From assembly GCA_022562335.1 (NCBI GenBank), contig JADFPM010000058.1, positions 1 to 11,618 on the forward strand: DNA of 11,618 nucleotides, given 5' to 3'. The position numbers and the translations under genes were made by a program. Source of the stretch: Chloroflexota bacterium. GTDB lineage: Bacteria > Chloroflexota > Dehalococcoidia > Lucifugimonadales > UBA3495. The notes under the pieces were generated by a model. The model made no database searches, had not been told where the DNA came from, and saw only the letters and a list, made by a program, of their open reading frames with translations. Each line of letters starts with the position of its first letter. Position 1 is the stretch's first letter. This document shows positions 1 to 6,964 of this stretch, piece after piece.

Positions 1-1
1 T

Positions 2-205
2 GCCTTTTCAGAAAAGAAAGATGTATTGGATGAGATTCCACTTTTTGAATATGAAAACCTTGCTCAAAAATCTATTACAATACTTAAGAGGCATGCGCGC
101 TTTTGTAGTGATCATTGCAGAAAAAGATATCATTCACTCGAAAAGGTAGAGTGCTATAAAAACGCATTAGATTTAGCTCAGAGCCATCGAAACCATATAA
201 ATTGA
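2..205 (+). CDS. C-terminal fragment of an AT-rich gene with a Cys-x3-Cys-type motif
   Basis: An open frame enters from the window edge and stops at TGA 203-205, giving 67 residues. The visible part contains the motif FCSDHCRKRYHS (about residues 34-45 of the fragment). This Cys-x3-Cys followed by basic and aromatic residues and a His resembles the second half of small zinc-binding modules in replication- or phage-associated proteins. The first metal-ligand pair would lie outside the window. Base composition is strongly AT-rich, unlike the GC-rich genes that follow, which suggests a different origin. The function cannot be named. That it is a real coding end is supported by the continuous frame and the plausible charged protein composition. 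It could also be a remnant of a decayed gene. Confidence 0.5.
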   Translation, partial: AFSEKKDVLDEIPLFEYENLAQKSITILKRHARFCSDHCRKRYHSLEKVECYKNALDLAQSHRNHIN

Positions 206-414
206 CGATTCCAGTGGCGTGTATCGGGTTCGATATGTCCTTCTGATCGTACAGGGCAATTATTATTCGTTCATTTTGTAGAGATGAATCTAATCCCTTC
301 TACATCGCTGAATAGACAAGGTATCTATACTGGACTAACATTCCTCCATCGCTAGCCAGGAGCCGTACCGGGTGAACCCCTGTCCTGCGCCCTTATCTCA
401 TCAAGAGGTGCCTG

Positions 415-1566
415 ATGGATTTCGATATTGAACAGACCGATACTCTTCTGAGCACGACACGCGCGGTTCGCCGCCGGTTGGACTTTGAACGCGACGTGCC
501 GGATGACTTGCTGATGCGCTGCATCGAGCTAGCGGAACAGGCGCCGACGGGAGCTGGCGTGTCCAGCCGCCGCTGGATCATTGTGAAGCACCCGGAAACC
601 AAGGCCCAACTGGCCGAACTGTACCGGGCTGCCGGGGGCAGCAGGGTCATCGAAAGGCTCGAAGATCGGCGCTTGGCCGGGGGGCGCCAAGAGCGCATGG
701 CGGAGTCGTCGGCCTATCTAGCCGCCAACATGGAAAAGGCGCCGGCGCTTGTTCTGGTCACTATCTGGGGCGTCCATGACGGCAGTGGACGCCCTGGACT
801 ATTCGATTCGGTGATCCAGGCCGCCTGGAGCTTTTGTTTGGCGTTAAGGGCGCGGGGGCTCGGTTCGGCTTGGACGACGATGCACCTGGGCAAGGCCAAG
901 GAGTTCGCCGATCTGCTGGGGATTCCCGACGGCGTGACCCAGATCGTGCTACTACCCGTCGCTTGGACCATCGGGACCGACTTTACGCCTGCGCTGCGCC
1001 GAAAGGCCTCGGAAATCGTCTGGTTTGACAGATGGGGGAACACTCAAGAGAACCCCGGCGAAGTAAGTTCTCTCATCGCCGCAGCGCCGGGAGTGGCCGT
1101 CGAGATCGACATCGCCGCCCCGCCGGAGCGCGTATGGGAGTTCGCCAGTGATATAAATATCTCGGCCCGATTCAGCGATGAGTTTCAAGGCGCCGAATGG
1201 GTTGATTCCGACGGCCCGCGGGAAGGAGCTTCGTTCATCGGGAGGAATGAGCGGACAGACGTGAACCGGGTATGGCAGACTACTTCCTATGTCGTCGCGT
1301 GCGATCCTCCCCGGGTTTTCGCCTGGAACGTAAACGACCGTGACCGGCCCAGCGCCCAATGGCGGTTCGAACTCGAACGGTTACCCGGAGGAACCAGGCT
1401 CAGCCAGCGGCTTGTCATGGGCCCCAGTCTTTCGGCCACGGGTAGAGCGATGGAGGCTAATCCCGATCAGGCGCGGCATATTCTGGCGAGCCGCCGGGAA
1501 CAGCACCGAGGCAATATGCTATTGAACCTCCAAGGGATCAAACGCCTTGCCGAGATGGGCGTCTGA
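415..1566 (+). CDS. nitroreductase-SRPBCC fusion protein
   Basis: This 383-residue protein has two domains. Residues ~8-205 look like an FMN-dependent nitroreductase: an opening arginine-rich FMN-binding segment (TRAVRRRLDFERDVPDD, 15-31), a helix with EQAPTGAGVSSRRW (41-54), and the family's late GLGSAWTT stretch (148-155). Residues ~225-380 look like an SRPBCC/polyketide-cyclase-like START-fold domain, beginning VEIDIAAPPERVWEFASDI (229-247), with the usual PPRVFAWNV strand (298-306). The reductase would move hydride from NAD(P)H, or possibly another carrier, via flavin to a small organic substrate. The SRPBCC part forms a hydrophobic ligand pocket. No signal peptide is seen, so it is probably cytoplasmic. 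AAGAGGTG lies just before the ATG and supports this start. The gene is 33 bp upstream of the aldolase-like gene and likely cotranscribed with it. The substrate is unknown. Confidence 0.85.
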   Translation: MDFDIEQTDTLLSTTRAVRRRLDFERDVPDDLLMRCIELAEQAPTGAGVSSRRWIIVKHPETKAQLAELYRAAGGSRVIERLEDRRLAGGRQERMAESSAYLAANMEKAPALVLVTIWGVHDGSGRPGLFDSVIQAAWSFCLALRARGLGSAWTTMHLGKAKEFADLLGIPDGVTQIVLLPVAWTIGTDFTPALRRKASEIVWFDRWGNTQENPGEVSSLIAAAPGVAVEIDIAAPPERVWEFASDINISARFSDEFQGAEWVDSDGPREGASFIGRNERTDVNRVWQTTSYVVACDPPRVFAWNVNDRDRPSAQWRFELERLPGGTRLSQRLVMGPSLSATGRAMEANPDQARHILASRREQHRGNMLLNLQGIKRLAEMGV

Positions 1567-1586
1567 TCGAATAATCTTATACGAGC

Positions 1587-1594
1587 AAGGAGGA
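1587..1594 (+). promoter_or_regulatory. Shine-Dalgarno site fixing a TTG start
   Basis: AAGGAGGA lies 5 bases before TTG 1600. It is the strongest ribosome-binding match in the window. Together with the family-like N-terminus it supports TTG as the initiation codon, since no ATG lies in frame nearby. Confidence 0.8.
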
Positions 1595-1599
1595 CAGGT

Positions 1600-2325
1600 T
1601 TGGCCGACAATGATTCCCTAAAAGAGCGAATACGCGCTGGAGCGACGGTGGTGGGCGTCGCGGCGCCCTTGGATTCCACCAAGTCCCAACTGGAAGCGAT
1701 CCTAAGCAAAGACACATATGGCTTCCTGACCATAGACAGCCAGCACAGTCCCTTCAACGAGGAAAAGCTGGTTGCCTTTTGCTCCACCGCCCAGAACCTG
1801 GGCATGCCGGTCCAGTTCCGCATAAAAAACACCCGCCACGCTTACCTCATCGGGAACATCCTGGACTTGGGCCCCCTGGCGATCGAGGTCCCTTTGGTGG
1901 AGGATGAAGCCGTCGTCGATGAGGCGCTGGACGCTTTCTACTATCCCCAGGTGGGACACCGCAGTTGGGGTGGTGCGGCCCGCTACGGTATCAGCGGTCG
2001 GGACAGCAGGCTGGAATATGCCGATTGGTGGAACAACCATGGCGTTTTGTGCCTTCAGATGGAGACTTTGGCCGCCGTCACCAACGCCCGGCATCTAGCC
2101 AAATCGGGAGTTGATTGCCTGACCTGGGGACCGGCCGATCTGGCTTTCGACATGGAAGCCCATCCCCAGCACCCGTTTCAAACGGTCGATGATTGCCTTC
2201 GCCATGTGCTAACCCAGTTGGAGGGCACCACGGTCCGGATCAGCTTCCGAAACGGCGCCCCGGACCAGCGCCAGAAATACATCGACATGGGAATCACCGT
2301 ATTCATGGAGCGGCCACTGGCTTAG
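1600..2325 (+). CDS. HpcH/HpaI aldolase/citrate lyase family protein
   Basis: This 241-residue TIM-barrel-type enzyme belongs to the HpcH/HpaI family (2,4-dihydroxyhept-2-ene-1,7-dioate aldolase and relatives). These enzymes cleave or form C-C bonds of 2-keto-4-hydroxy acids using a divalent metal. Visible family positions are FLTIDSQHSPFN (42-53, catalytic-His region; many members have Glu before the His, here Gln), QFRI with Arg74, IEVPLVED (95-102), LQMET with Glu155 and GPADL with Asp180. The last two are the expected metal ligands. Length is a little short of the usual ~250. Translation starts at TTG with a strong ribosome-binding site. It sits between the nitroreductase fusion and the hydrolase, which suggests a shared catabolic route. 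The real substrate is not deducible. Confidence 0.88.
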   Translation: MADNDSLKERIRAGATVVGVAAPLDSTKSQLEAILSKDTYGFLTIDSQHSPFNEEKLVAFCSTAQNLGMPVQFRIKNTRHAYLIGNILDLGPLAIEVPLVEDEAVVDEALDAFYYPQVGHRSWGGAARYGISGRDSRLEYADWWNNHGVLCLQMETLAAVTNARHLAKSGVDCLTWGPADLAFDMEAHPQHPFQTVDDCLRHVLTQLEGTTVRISFRNGAPDQRQKYIDMGITVFMERPLA

Positions 2326-2359
2326 GCGCCATCTCAAAACCGGCTTTCCAAAATGGACC

Positions 2360-2430
2360 ATCCTTCGACAGGCTCAGGACGAACGGACGGACCGATTCGT
2401 TCTCCGTTCGTGGTGAGCTTGTCGAACCAT
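2360..2430. repeat. imperfect inverted repeat, dispersed intergenic type
   Basis: Two 27-base arms (2360-2386 and 2404-2430) are inverted copies differing at 5 positions, separated by a 17-base spacer. The left arm contains TTCGACAGGCTCAGGACGAA and the right arm GTTCGTGGTGAGCTTGTCGA. This resembles a repeat I have seen scattered between genes in many environmental bacterial genomes. It is followed at 2431-2442 by a perfect 12-base palindrome (CCGTCGCGACGG). The element lies between the aldolase and hydrolase genes, in a gap of 161 bases. It could fold as a long hairpin in RNA and affect operon read-through. No T-run follows, so it is not a typical terminator. Only one copy is present in this window. 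Confidence 0.7.
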
Positions 2431-2486
2431 CCGTCGCGACGGTTGCGTAATCAGACTTCAATTTCAGAAGAAAAGGGAGGTGGCAG

Positions 2487-3272
2487 ATGCCATACGTAGA
2501 TAGCTCAGGAGTCAGCATCCACTACCACGTCGAGGGAAACGGCCCTCCCCTGGTGCTGCAACACGGCCTTACCAGCAGCCTGAAGAACTGGTACGCCTAT
2601 GGCTTCGTGGAGGAGCTTCAGAAAGACTACCGGCTGATCCTGGTGGACGCTCGGGGCCACGGCCGCAGCGGCAAACCCCACGATCCCAAAGACTACGGTC
2701 TGAAACTACGGGTGAACGACGTATTGGCCGTGATGAACGACCTGGGAGTGGACAAAGCCCATTACATGGGATATTCCATGGGCGGCCGCATCGGCTTTGG
2801 CATCGTAATGCACGCCCTCGACCGGTTCCATTCGTTGATCATCGGAGGCATGAGCCCCAACACCGCCAATAGCGATGTCCAGCCCCAGGACCGGATCGCG
2901 TTGCTGCGCCAGGGAATGGCCCATTACGTGGCCGACGCCGAGGCAAAAGACGGCCCCATGGAAGCTGGGCGGCGGGAACGGCTGCTGGACAACGACCCCG
3001 AGGCGTTGATCGCAGCTACCACCGCGCCCAGAGGAACCGATGGTCTGGAGAACCTGCTGCCCAGGCTAGACCTGCCATGTTTGCTCTACTGCGGCGAAGC
3101 CGATGGTTTCTTCGCCGGGGCCAAAGAAGCCTCGCAGTTGATACCCAACGCCGCATTCGCGTCCTTTCCCGGTTTGAACCACGGCGAGACATCGAGGGCC
3201 GCGGAACTGGTGCTGCCCCACGTCACCAAGTTTCTTAACCAGGCGATCATGAGGGTGGGCGCGGGCCGTTAG
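2487..3272 (+). CDS. alpha/beta hydrolase
   Basis: This 261-residue alpha/beta-hydrolase-fold enzyme has a full catalytic set. There is an oxyanion-hole region QHGLTSS (25-31), the DARGHGRS strand-loop (54-61), a nucleophile elbow GYSMGG with Ser97 (95-100), an acid GEAD with Asp206 (203-206) and the base NHGET with His232 (231-235). The serine nucleophile points to an esterase, lactonase or C-C hydrolase (MhpC/BioH-like) rather than an Asp-type dehalogenase. No signal peptide is visible, so it is cytoplasmic. GGGAGG lies 6 bases before the ATG and supports the start. It follows the aldolase gene on the same strand but across the inverted repeat, so cotranscription is likely but not certain. 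The substrate is unknown. Confidence 0.9.
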   Translation: MPYVDSSGVSIHYHVEGNGPPLVLQHGLTSSLKNWYAYGFVEELQKDYRLILVDARGHGRSGKPHDPKDYGLKLRVNDVLAVMNDLGVDKAHYMGYSMGGRIGFGIVMHALDRFHSLIIGGMSPNTANSDVQPQDRIALLRQGMAHYVADAEAKDGPMEAGRRERLLDNDPEALIAATTAPRGTDGLENLLPRLDLPCLLYCGEADGFFAGAKEASQLIPNAAFASFPGLNHGETSRAAELVLPHVTKFLNQAIMRVGAGR

Positions 3273-3424
3273 CGCCAAACTCCGGCGGTGGCGTTGATAC
3301 TGTTCTCGTCGGTTCTGCGGGGGGTGCCGTTGTTCCCATAGGAATGTTCTCAGGCGCCGCTTCCGCCGGGGTCCAACCACCCTCTCATCAATACCCGCCC
3401 GGCAGATCCCAGGGAACGGCTAAA

Positions 3425-4249
3425 TCAACCGCTGATTCCGGTGGCAGAAGCAAAGATTTTCCGGCGACGGGTCCACAATTCCATCAGCCCTAGGGATATG
3501 AACGCCAGCGTACCGCCTGCGACGGCATCCAAAATATAATGGTTCCCCGTCACGGTGATAGCAAAAAAGGTGAGCGCCGGATACGCCACGCCCAGTGATT
3601 TCACAACGCCGCGTGACCGCTGGACCCACAAAACCCCCAAAACCACCGTCCAGGTGAAATGCAAGCTGGGCATCGCCGCGTTGGTATTGTAGAGAGGGGC
3701 CATCTCAGGGCCTCCGTAGAATGAAGGACCCAACTCTTGAATGGTATTGATCAGCCGGTCAACCTCATTGAGGGGAGCCGCCGGGAACGGGGAAACCACG
3801 AACGGCGGGGCCAGGGGAAACAGGGTGAAAACCACCAGGGCGGACCCGAAGCCAAGCAGGAATACATTGCGGTAATGGTAATAGACCCGCCGGTCCTTCT
3901 GGTACACCAAAAAACCCAATAGAAAAATGATCGGCCAGTAAGTGCCGATGTAAACCCAATTTAGAGCCACCACCAGAGGTTGGGCATTGCCCAAAGCCCA
4001 CGCCTGCCATCCCGGTTCCCAGAAAATGCCCAGGCCTTTTTCCAGGGAGACCACCTTCTCAGCGTTGGACAACGCCGTTGCATCTACGTCGGAAAAGGCC
4101 AATCCCCGAGCCAGGAGGTAAACCAGGTACGCGCCGGCAATCAGGCCCAATTCCAAGAGGTGAGGTTTATAGCGTCTGAGCATGGAGAATCGCGGCCTTG
4201 CCGGTCCGCCGTCGCCCCCTGCGGTTGGGGCTGTTGCCTCCGGCTTCAT
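3425..4249 (-). CDS. PAP2-type integral membrane phosphatase/transferase
   Basis: This 274-residue protein has about six hydrophobic segments (near 31-50, 91-115, 127-147, 196-210, 217-234 and 241-258). It carries the C-terminal pair of PAP2 signature motifs: AMPSLH (192-197, catalytic His197) and GNHYILD (235-241, His237 and Asp241). The arrangement matches the PAP2_3/inositolphosphorylceramide-synthase-like (Aur1-like) group, where the motifs face the outer side of the membrane. Likely roles are hydrolysis of lipid phosphates or transfer of a phospho-head-group to a lipid. It is convergent with the hydrolase gene and divergent from the gluconate-dehydrogenase-like gene. The ribosome-binding site before this ATG is weak (GGGGCCGGG directly upstream). 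Met23 is a possible alternative start but has no better site. Confidence 0.85.
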   Translation of the reverse strand: MKPEATAPTAGGDGGPARPRFSMLRRYKPHLLELGLIAGAYLVYLLARGLAFSDVDATALSNAEKVVSLEKGLGIFWEPGWQAWALGNAQPLVVALNWVYIGTYWPIIFLLGFLVYQKDRRVYYHYRNVFLLGFGSALVVFTLFPLAPPFVVSPFPAAPLNEVDRLINTIQELGPSFYGGPEMAPLYNTNAAMPSLHFTWTVVLGVLWVQRSRGVVKSLGVAYPALTFFAITVTGNHYILDAVAGGTLAFISLGLMELWTRRRKIFASATGISG

Positions 4250-4373
4250 CCCGGCCCCAGGCTTCGTCCCATTGATAATGGTTGAAGCTACCGCCGGTAA
4301 TCTTCCTCCATGATACTACCTGGAAATTCTGGCCCACAATGAAACTCTGCCTGGTTAGCAACGTGAATCCAGA

Positions 4374-4404
4374 TTGACACCTTTCGCCGTGGAAGGGTAC
4401 CCTT
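4374..4404 (+). promoter_or_regulatory. candidate promoter with palindrome over the -10
   Basis: A perfect -35 hexamer TTGACA (4374-4379) is followed after 18 bases by TACCCT (4398-4403), a poor -10 that keeps the first two and last positions. The -10 lies inside a perfect 12-base palindrome, AAGGGTACCCTT (4393-4404). It would drive the gluconate-dehydrogenase-like gene and phoU with a leader of about 130 bases. This is the only promoter candidate I found in this 290-base divergent gap. The weak -10 keeps confidence low. Confidence 0.4.
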
Positions 4405-4539
4405 GCAGGTACTAAGAAGATTTTTCACGTTCCTGTTTGTTGGTTTCCAGCGCCAATCCTGGGTCACACTGTGATTTGCGGCAATGTCTCCTAAGATTGG
4501 ATTCACCGATGGAGCTGAGATCGCTGGGGTTAGGGAGTC

Positions 4540-5001
4540 ATGGCTCAGTTGAATCACATATTCTCCCAAGGGCAGTCGCAAACACTGACTGCCGCCCTCA
4601 ACCGGATCATCCCGGTGGAAGGCGATATGCCCGGCGCAGGCGACCTGGGCGTGGCCCGATTCATTGAAGCCGCCGCCGCCGTAAGCCCCGCCAAAACCAG
4701 GCTGTTCACCCAGGGCCTGGCAACCATCGAGGTCACCAGCACTCGATTGACCGGTAAAGCCTTTGCCGCGGCCACAGGACCGGAGCAAGATCAAACATTG
4801 GAAAGCATGGAATCATCGCAACCGGCGTTCTTCGACGAGTTGGTGCGGCAGGCCTACAACGGATACTATACCGATCCGAGGGTTTTTGAAGCCCTCGGAT
4901 ACTCCACTCCCCAGCCGGAAATCGGCGGCCAGCCGGAGCTAATGGACGAAAGCCTGTTGGAGAAACAACGCCAACGGGCGCCCTTCTGGACGAAGGTCTG
5001 A
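4540..5001 (+). CDS. gluconate 2-dehydrogenase subunit 3-like protein
   Basis: This 153-residue protein matches the gluconate 2-dehydrogenase subunit 3 family by its pattern. An N-terminal helix LTAALNRIIP (16-25) is followed by GAGDLGVARFIE (32-43). The C-terminal FFDELVRQAYNGYYTDPRVFEALGY (about 97-121) is the most characteristic part. In characterised enzymes this small subunit accompanies a GMC-type flavoprotein and a cytochrome c subunit in periplasmic sugar oxidation. Here neither partner is within the window. No Tat or Sec signal is visible, unlike many members, so it may be cytoplasmic or exported bound to a partner. AGGGAG lies only 2 bases before the ATG, an unusually close ribosome-binding site. 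The gene ends one base before the phoU start codon, so translation of the two is probably coupled. Confidence 0.75.
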   Translation: MAQLNHIFSQGQSQTLTAALNRIIPVEGDMPGAGDLGVARFIEAAAAVSPAKTRLFTQGLATIEVTSTRLTGKAFAAATGPEQDQTLESMESSQPAFFDELVRQAYNGYYTDPRVFEALGYSTPQPEIGGQPELMDESLLEKQRQRAPFWTKV

Positions 5002-5002
5002 A

Positions 5003-5668
5003 ATGCCAAGAGAAGACCTGGACCAACAGTTGGGCATCCTGCAGCAAGAGATATCGGTTCTCGCCGGCGTGGTGGGAAAGGCCGTGCTCCGGTCGGTGGA
5101 CGCCCTCAAACGCCGGGACCTGGAAGATTCACGCCAGATCGTGGCTGAGGACGACTACATAGACCAGAAACGGTTTGAGATCGAAGAGCGTTGCATGGAC
5201 CTGATCGCCACCCAGCAGCCGATGGCACGAGATTTGAGGACCATAATCGCCCTGCTGCACATAGTGGTGGAACTGGAACGCATGGGGGACTACGCCGAGG
5301 GCATATCGAAGATCAGCCTGATGATGGGCGACGCGCCGACGTTGAAACCTCTCATCGACATTCCCCGCATGGCCGATAAGGCCACCGTAATGCTACGCGA
5401 CAGCATAGACGCCCTGATCAACCGGGACCTGGTGAAGGCGGAACACGTATGCCGGAGCGATGACGAGGTTGACGAGCTTTACGACCAAGTCTACCGGGAA
5501 CTGTTGTTGTTCATGATCCAGGACCCCAAAACCATCGAGCGGGCTACCCACCTGCTTTGGGTCGCCCACGACGTGGAACGCATCGCCGACCGCGCCACCA
5601 ATATCGCCGAACGAGTGATTTTCTTGGTCACCGGCAAGATGGTGGAGATCAACGTCTCTCGTTACTGA
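5003..5668 (+). CDS. phoU: phosphate signalling complex protein PhoU
   Basis: This 221-residue all-helical protein has the tandem PhoU repeat architecture, two three-helix bundles. Each bundle carries the acidic metal-binding motif: VVELERMGDYAEGI (about 87-100) and VAHDVERIADRATNIAE (about 185-201). Length is typical of the family. PhoU links the PstSCAB phosphate transporter to the PhoR sensor kinase and damps Pho-regulon expression when phosphate is plentiful. It is cytoplasmic and membrane-associated through its partners. No pst or phoBR genes are present here, so this copy is separated from its usual operon. The start codon follows the previous stop by one base, and GAAGGT inside the preceding gene acts as the ribosome-binding site. 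Confidence 0.93.
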   Translation: MPREDLDQQLGILQQEISVLAGVVGKAVLRSVDALKRRDLEDSRQIVAEDDYIDQKRFEIEERCMDLIATQQPMARDLRTIIALLHIVVELERMGDYAEGISKISLMMGDAPTLKPLIDIPRMADKATVMLRDSIDALINRDLVKAEHVCRSDDEVDELYDQVYRELLLFMIQDPKTIERATHLLWVAHDVERIADRATNIAERVIFLVTGKMVEINVSRY

Positions 5669-5742
5669 ACCACCGCCAACTGAAGCTCCTCTGGTCAACG
5701 GCGTGGACCCACCCTAAGAAGTTTGACTCCCCGGCGCCTGAC

Positions 5743-6648
5743 CTAAGCCGTCAAAGCCAATTCCATCTGCATCTGCGGACCCGGAAGTAGCCGGGGCGGT
5801 TTGGGAGCCACCAGGCCCCAACGATCCCTGGCCTCATCCACCACCTTTAGCACGCTTCGGGTATAGTCTTGGGGAGCGTATGTCTTGCGGTACAACTGGG
5901 CGTAACCAGGGGCCAAATGAGGGTGCGACTCACGGATGAGCGGCATGAACCATTCCTTGGATCCGGGTTTGAGGAACAGCAGGTTGGCCGACAGAAACCG
6001 GGCGCCGTGATCCGCGGCGGCTTCAACCACCGCGTTTATGCTCTCTGGGCTGTCGGATAATCCGGGAAGTATCGGGGCCATGGACACACCGGCATTGATG
6101 CCGTTTTCCACCAGGAATTGCATGGCTTCCAGGCGCGCCATGGGCGCCGGCGCCCCCGGCTCGGTCTCCTTCCAGACATCGTCGTCGATGGTTCCCACGC
6201 TGAATGACACCTGAACCCCGGCTACCTCGCTCAACTCCTTCAGCACGTCCACGTCCCGGCGCACCAGTACGCCTTTGGTGGTGATGGAAACGGGATTTCG
6301 AAAATCCCTCAACACTTCCAGTATCTGACGGGTCAACCGGTACTGGGATTCGGCGGGTTCGTAGGGGTCCGACGCAGTGCCGATGGCTATGGGCTCCCCG
6401 CGCCATTTGGGTTTGCGCAGTTCCGACCGCAGCACCTGGGGCGCGTTGACCTTGGCAAAGACCCTTTGTTCGAACTCCCGTCCGGCATCAAGTCCCCAAA
6501 ACTCATGGGTTGGCCGGGCGTAACAATAGCGGCAGGCGTGGCGGCAGCCCCGGTAGGGGTTCATGGTCCATTTGAAGGGAAATCCAGGCACGTCGATCCG
6601 ATTGAGCAAAGTCTTGCAGTGTATCTCTTGTACCTCGGCGCCGGCCAT
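5743..6648 (-). CDS. Rv2578c/SplB-like radical SAM protein
   Basis: This 301-residue protein has the radical SAM iron-sulfur motif C-x3-C-x2-C at Cys35, Cys39 and Cys42 (NPYRGCRHACRYCYAR, 30-45). It is followed by GTASDPYEPAE (90-100), SITTKG (121-126) and SFSVGTID (148-155), the order seen in the Rv2578c family, which is related to spore photoproduct lyase (SplB). The cluster would cleave S-adenosylmethionine to start radical chemistry. The substrate of this family is not established. I chose ATG 6648 because GGAGGG lies just before it. A GTG 30 bases further upstream (6676-6678) extends the frame but has no ribosome-binding site. It is convergent with phoU. Its promoter appears to carry a LexA-like operator (6683-6733), which would fit a DNA-damage role, but that is inference. 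Confidence 0.9.
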   Translation of the reverse strand: MAGAEVQEIHCKTLLNRIDVPGFPFKWTMNPYRGCRHACRYCYARPTHEFWGLDAGREFEQRVFAKVNAPQVLRSELRKPKWRGEPIAIGTASDPYEPAESQYRLTRQILEVLRDFRNPVSITTKGVLVRRDVDVLKELSEVAGVQVSFSVGTIDDDVWKETEPGAPAPMARLEAMQFLVENGINAGVSMAPILPGLSDSPESINAVVEAAADHGARFLSANLLFLKPGSKEWFMPLIRESHPHLAPGYAQLYRKTYAPQDYTRSVLKVVDEARDRWGLVAPKPPRLLPGPQMQMELALTA

Positions 6649-6682
6649 GGTCCCTCCGCATTCCAATGGGTTTAACACCCAT

Positions 6683-6710
6683 TATTATTAAAACATTTGT
6701 TCTAATAATA
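6683..6710. promoter_or_regulatory. LexA-like operator palindrome
   Basis: Two 12-base arms, TATTATTAAAAC (6683-6694) and GTTCTAATAATA (6699-6710), are inverted copies with one mismatch around a 4-base centre. On the minus strand the core reads GAACAAATGTTT, which fits the central GAACRNRYGTTY of the Gram-positive SOS box. The two outermost bases of the full consensus differ. The site covers the -10 and the predicted start point, the classic position for a repressor. No lexA gene is in the window, so the regulator is inferred. An unrelated dimeric repressor is possible. Confidence 0.55.
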
Positions 6711-6733
6711 GGCATTCCCAACGGCAGGGTCAA
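6705..6733 (-). promoter_or_regulatory. sigma-70-type promoter of the radical SAM gene
   Basis: Reading the minus strand, TTGACC (6733-6728) is followed by exactly 17 bases and then TATTAT (6710-6705). Both hexamers match the consensus at five of six positions. Transcription would begin near 6698, about 50 bases before the chosen ATG. It is the best promoter in the window. Confidence 0.75.
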
Positions 6734-6964
6734 CGTCTGGGTGTCACCGTGGATCGCCAACCCCTTTCACAAGCCTTAACACCCCATAGAAAGAACTTGG
6801 GGCCGAAACGTGGTTCTGTTTTTGGCCGGCATCCACAAATCCCGCTGAAACTCGCTTAAGTTGGGAACGGAGTCTTCCGGCCATATCTGATAATATCGCT
6901 TGGTGGGAGGGGTATTCGGAGGTGGCCATGGGCCCGAGACGGGGTCCATGCGTGGAAGAAGGTA

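Noticed and set aside
220..240. GGGTTCGAT motif resembling the T-loop of a tRNA or a tRNA-derived attachment site
   Set aside because: The flanking bases do not form a T-stem, and no acceptor or anticodon arm can be found nearby.
3273..3424. Possible terminator between the convergent hydrolase and PAP2 genes
   Set aside because: Only short 5-base stems with large loops are found and no T-run follows them.
4288..4794. Minus-strand open frame of 168 residues across the divergent gap
   Set aside because: It overlaps the start of the gluconate-dehydrogenase-like gene on the other strand, has no family motifs, and its composition looks non-coding.
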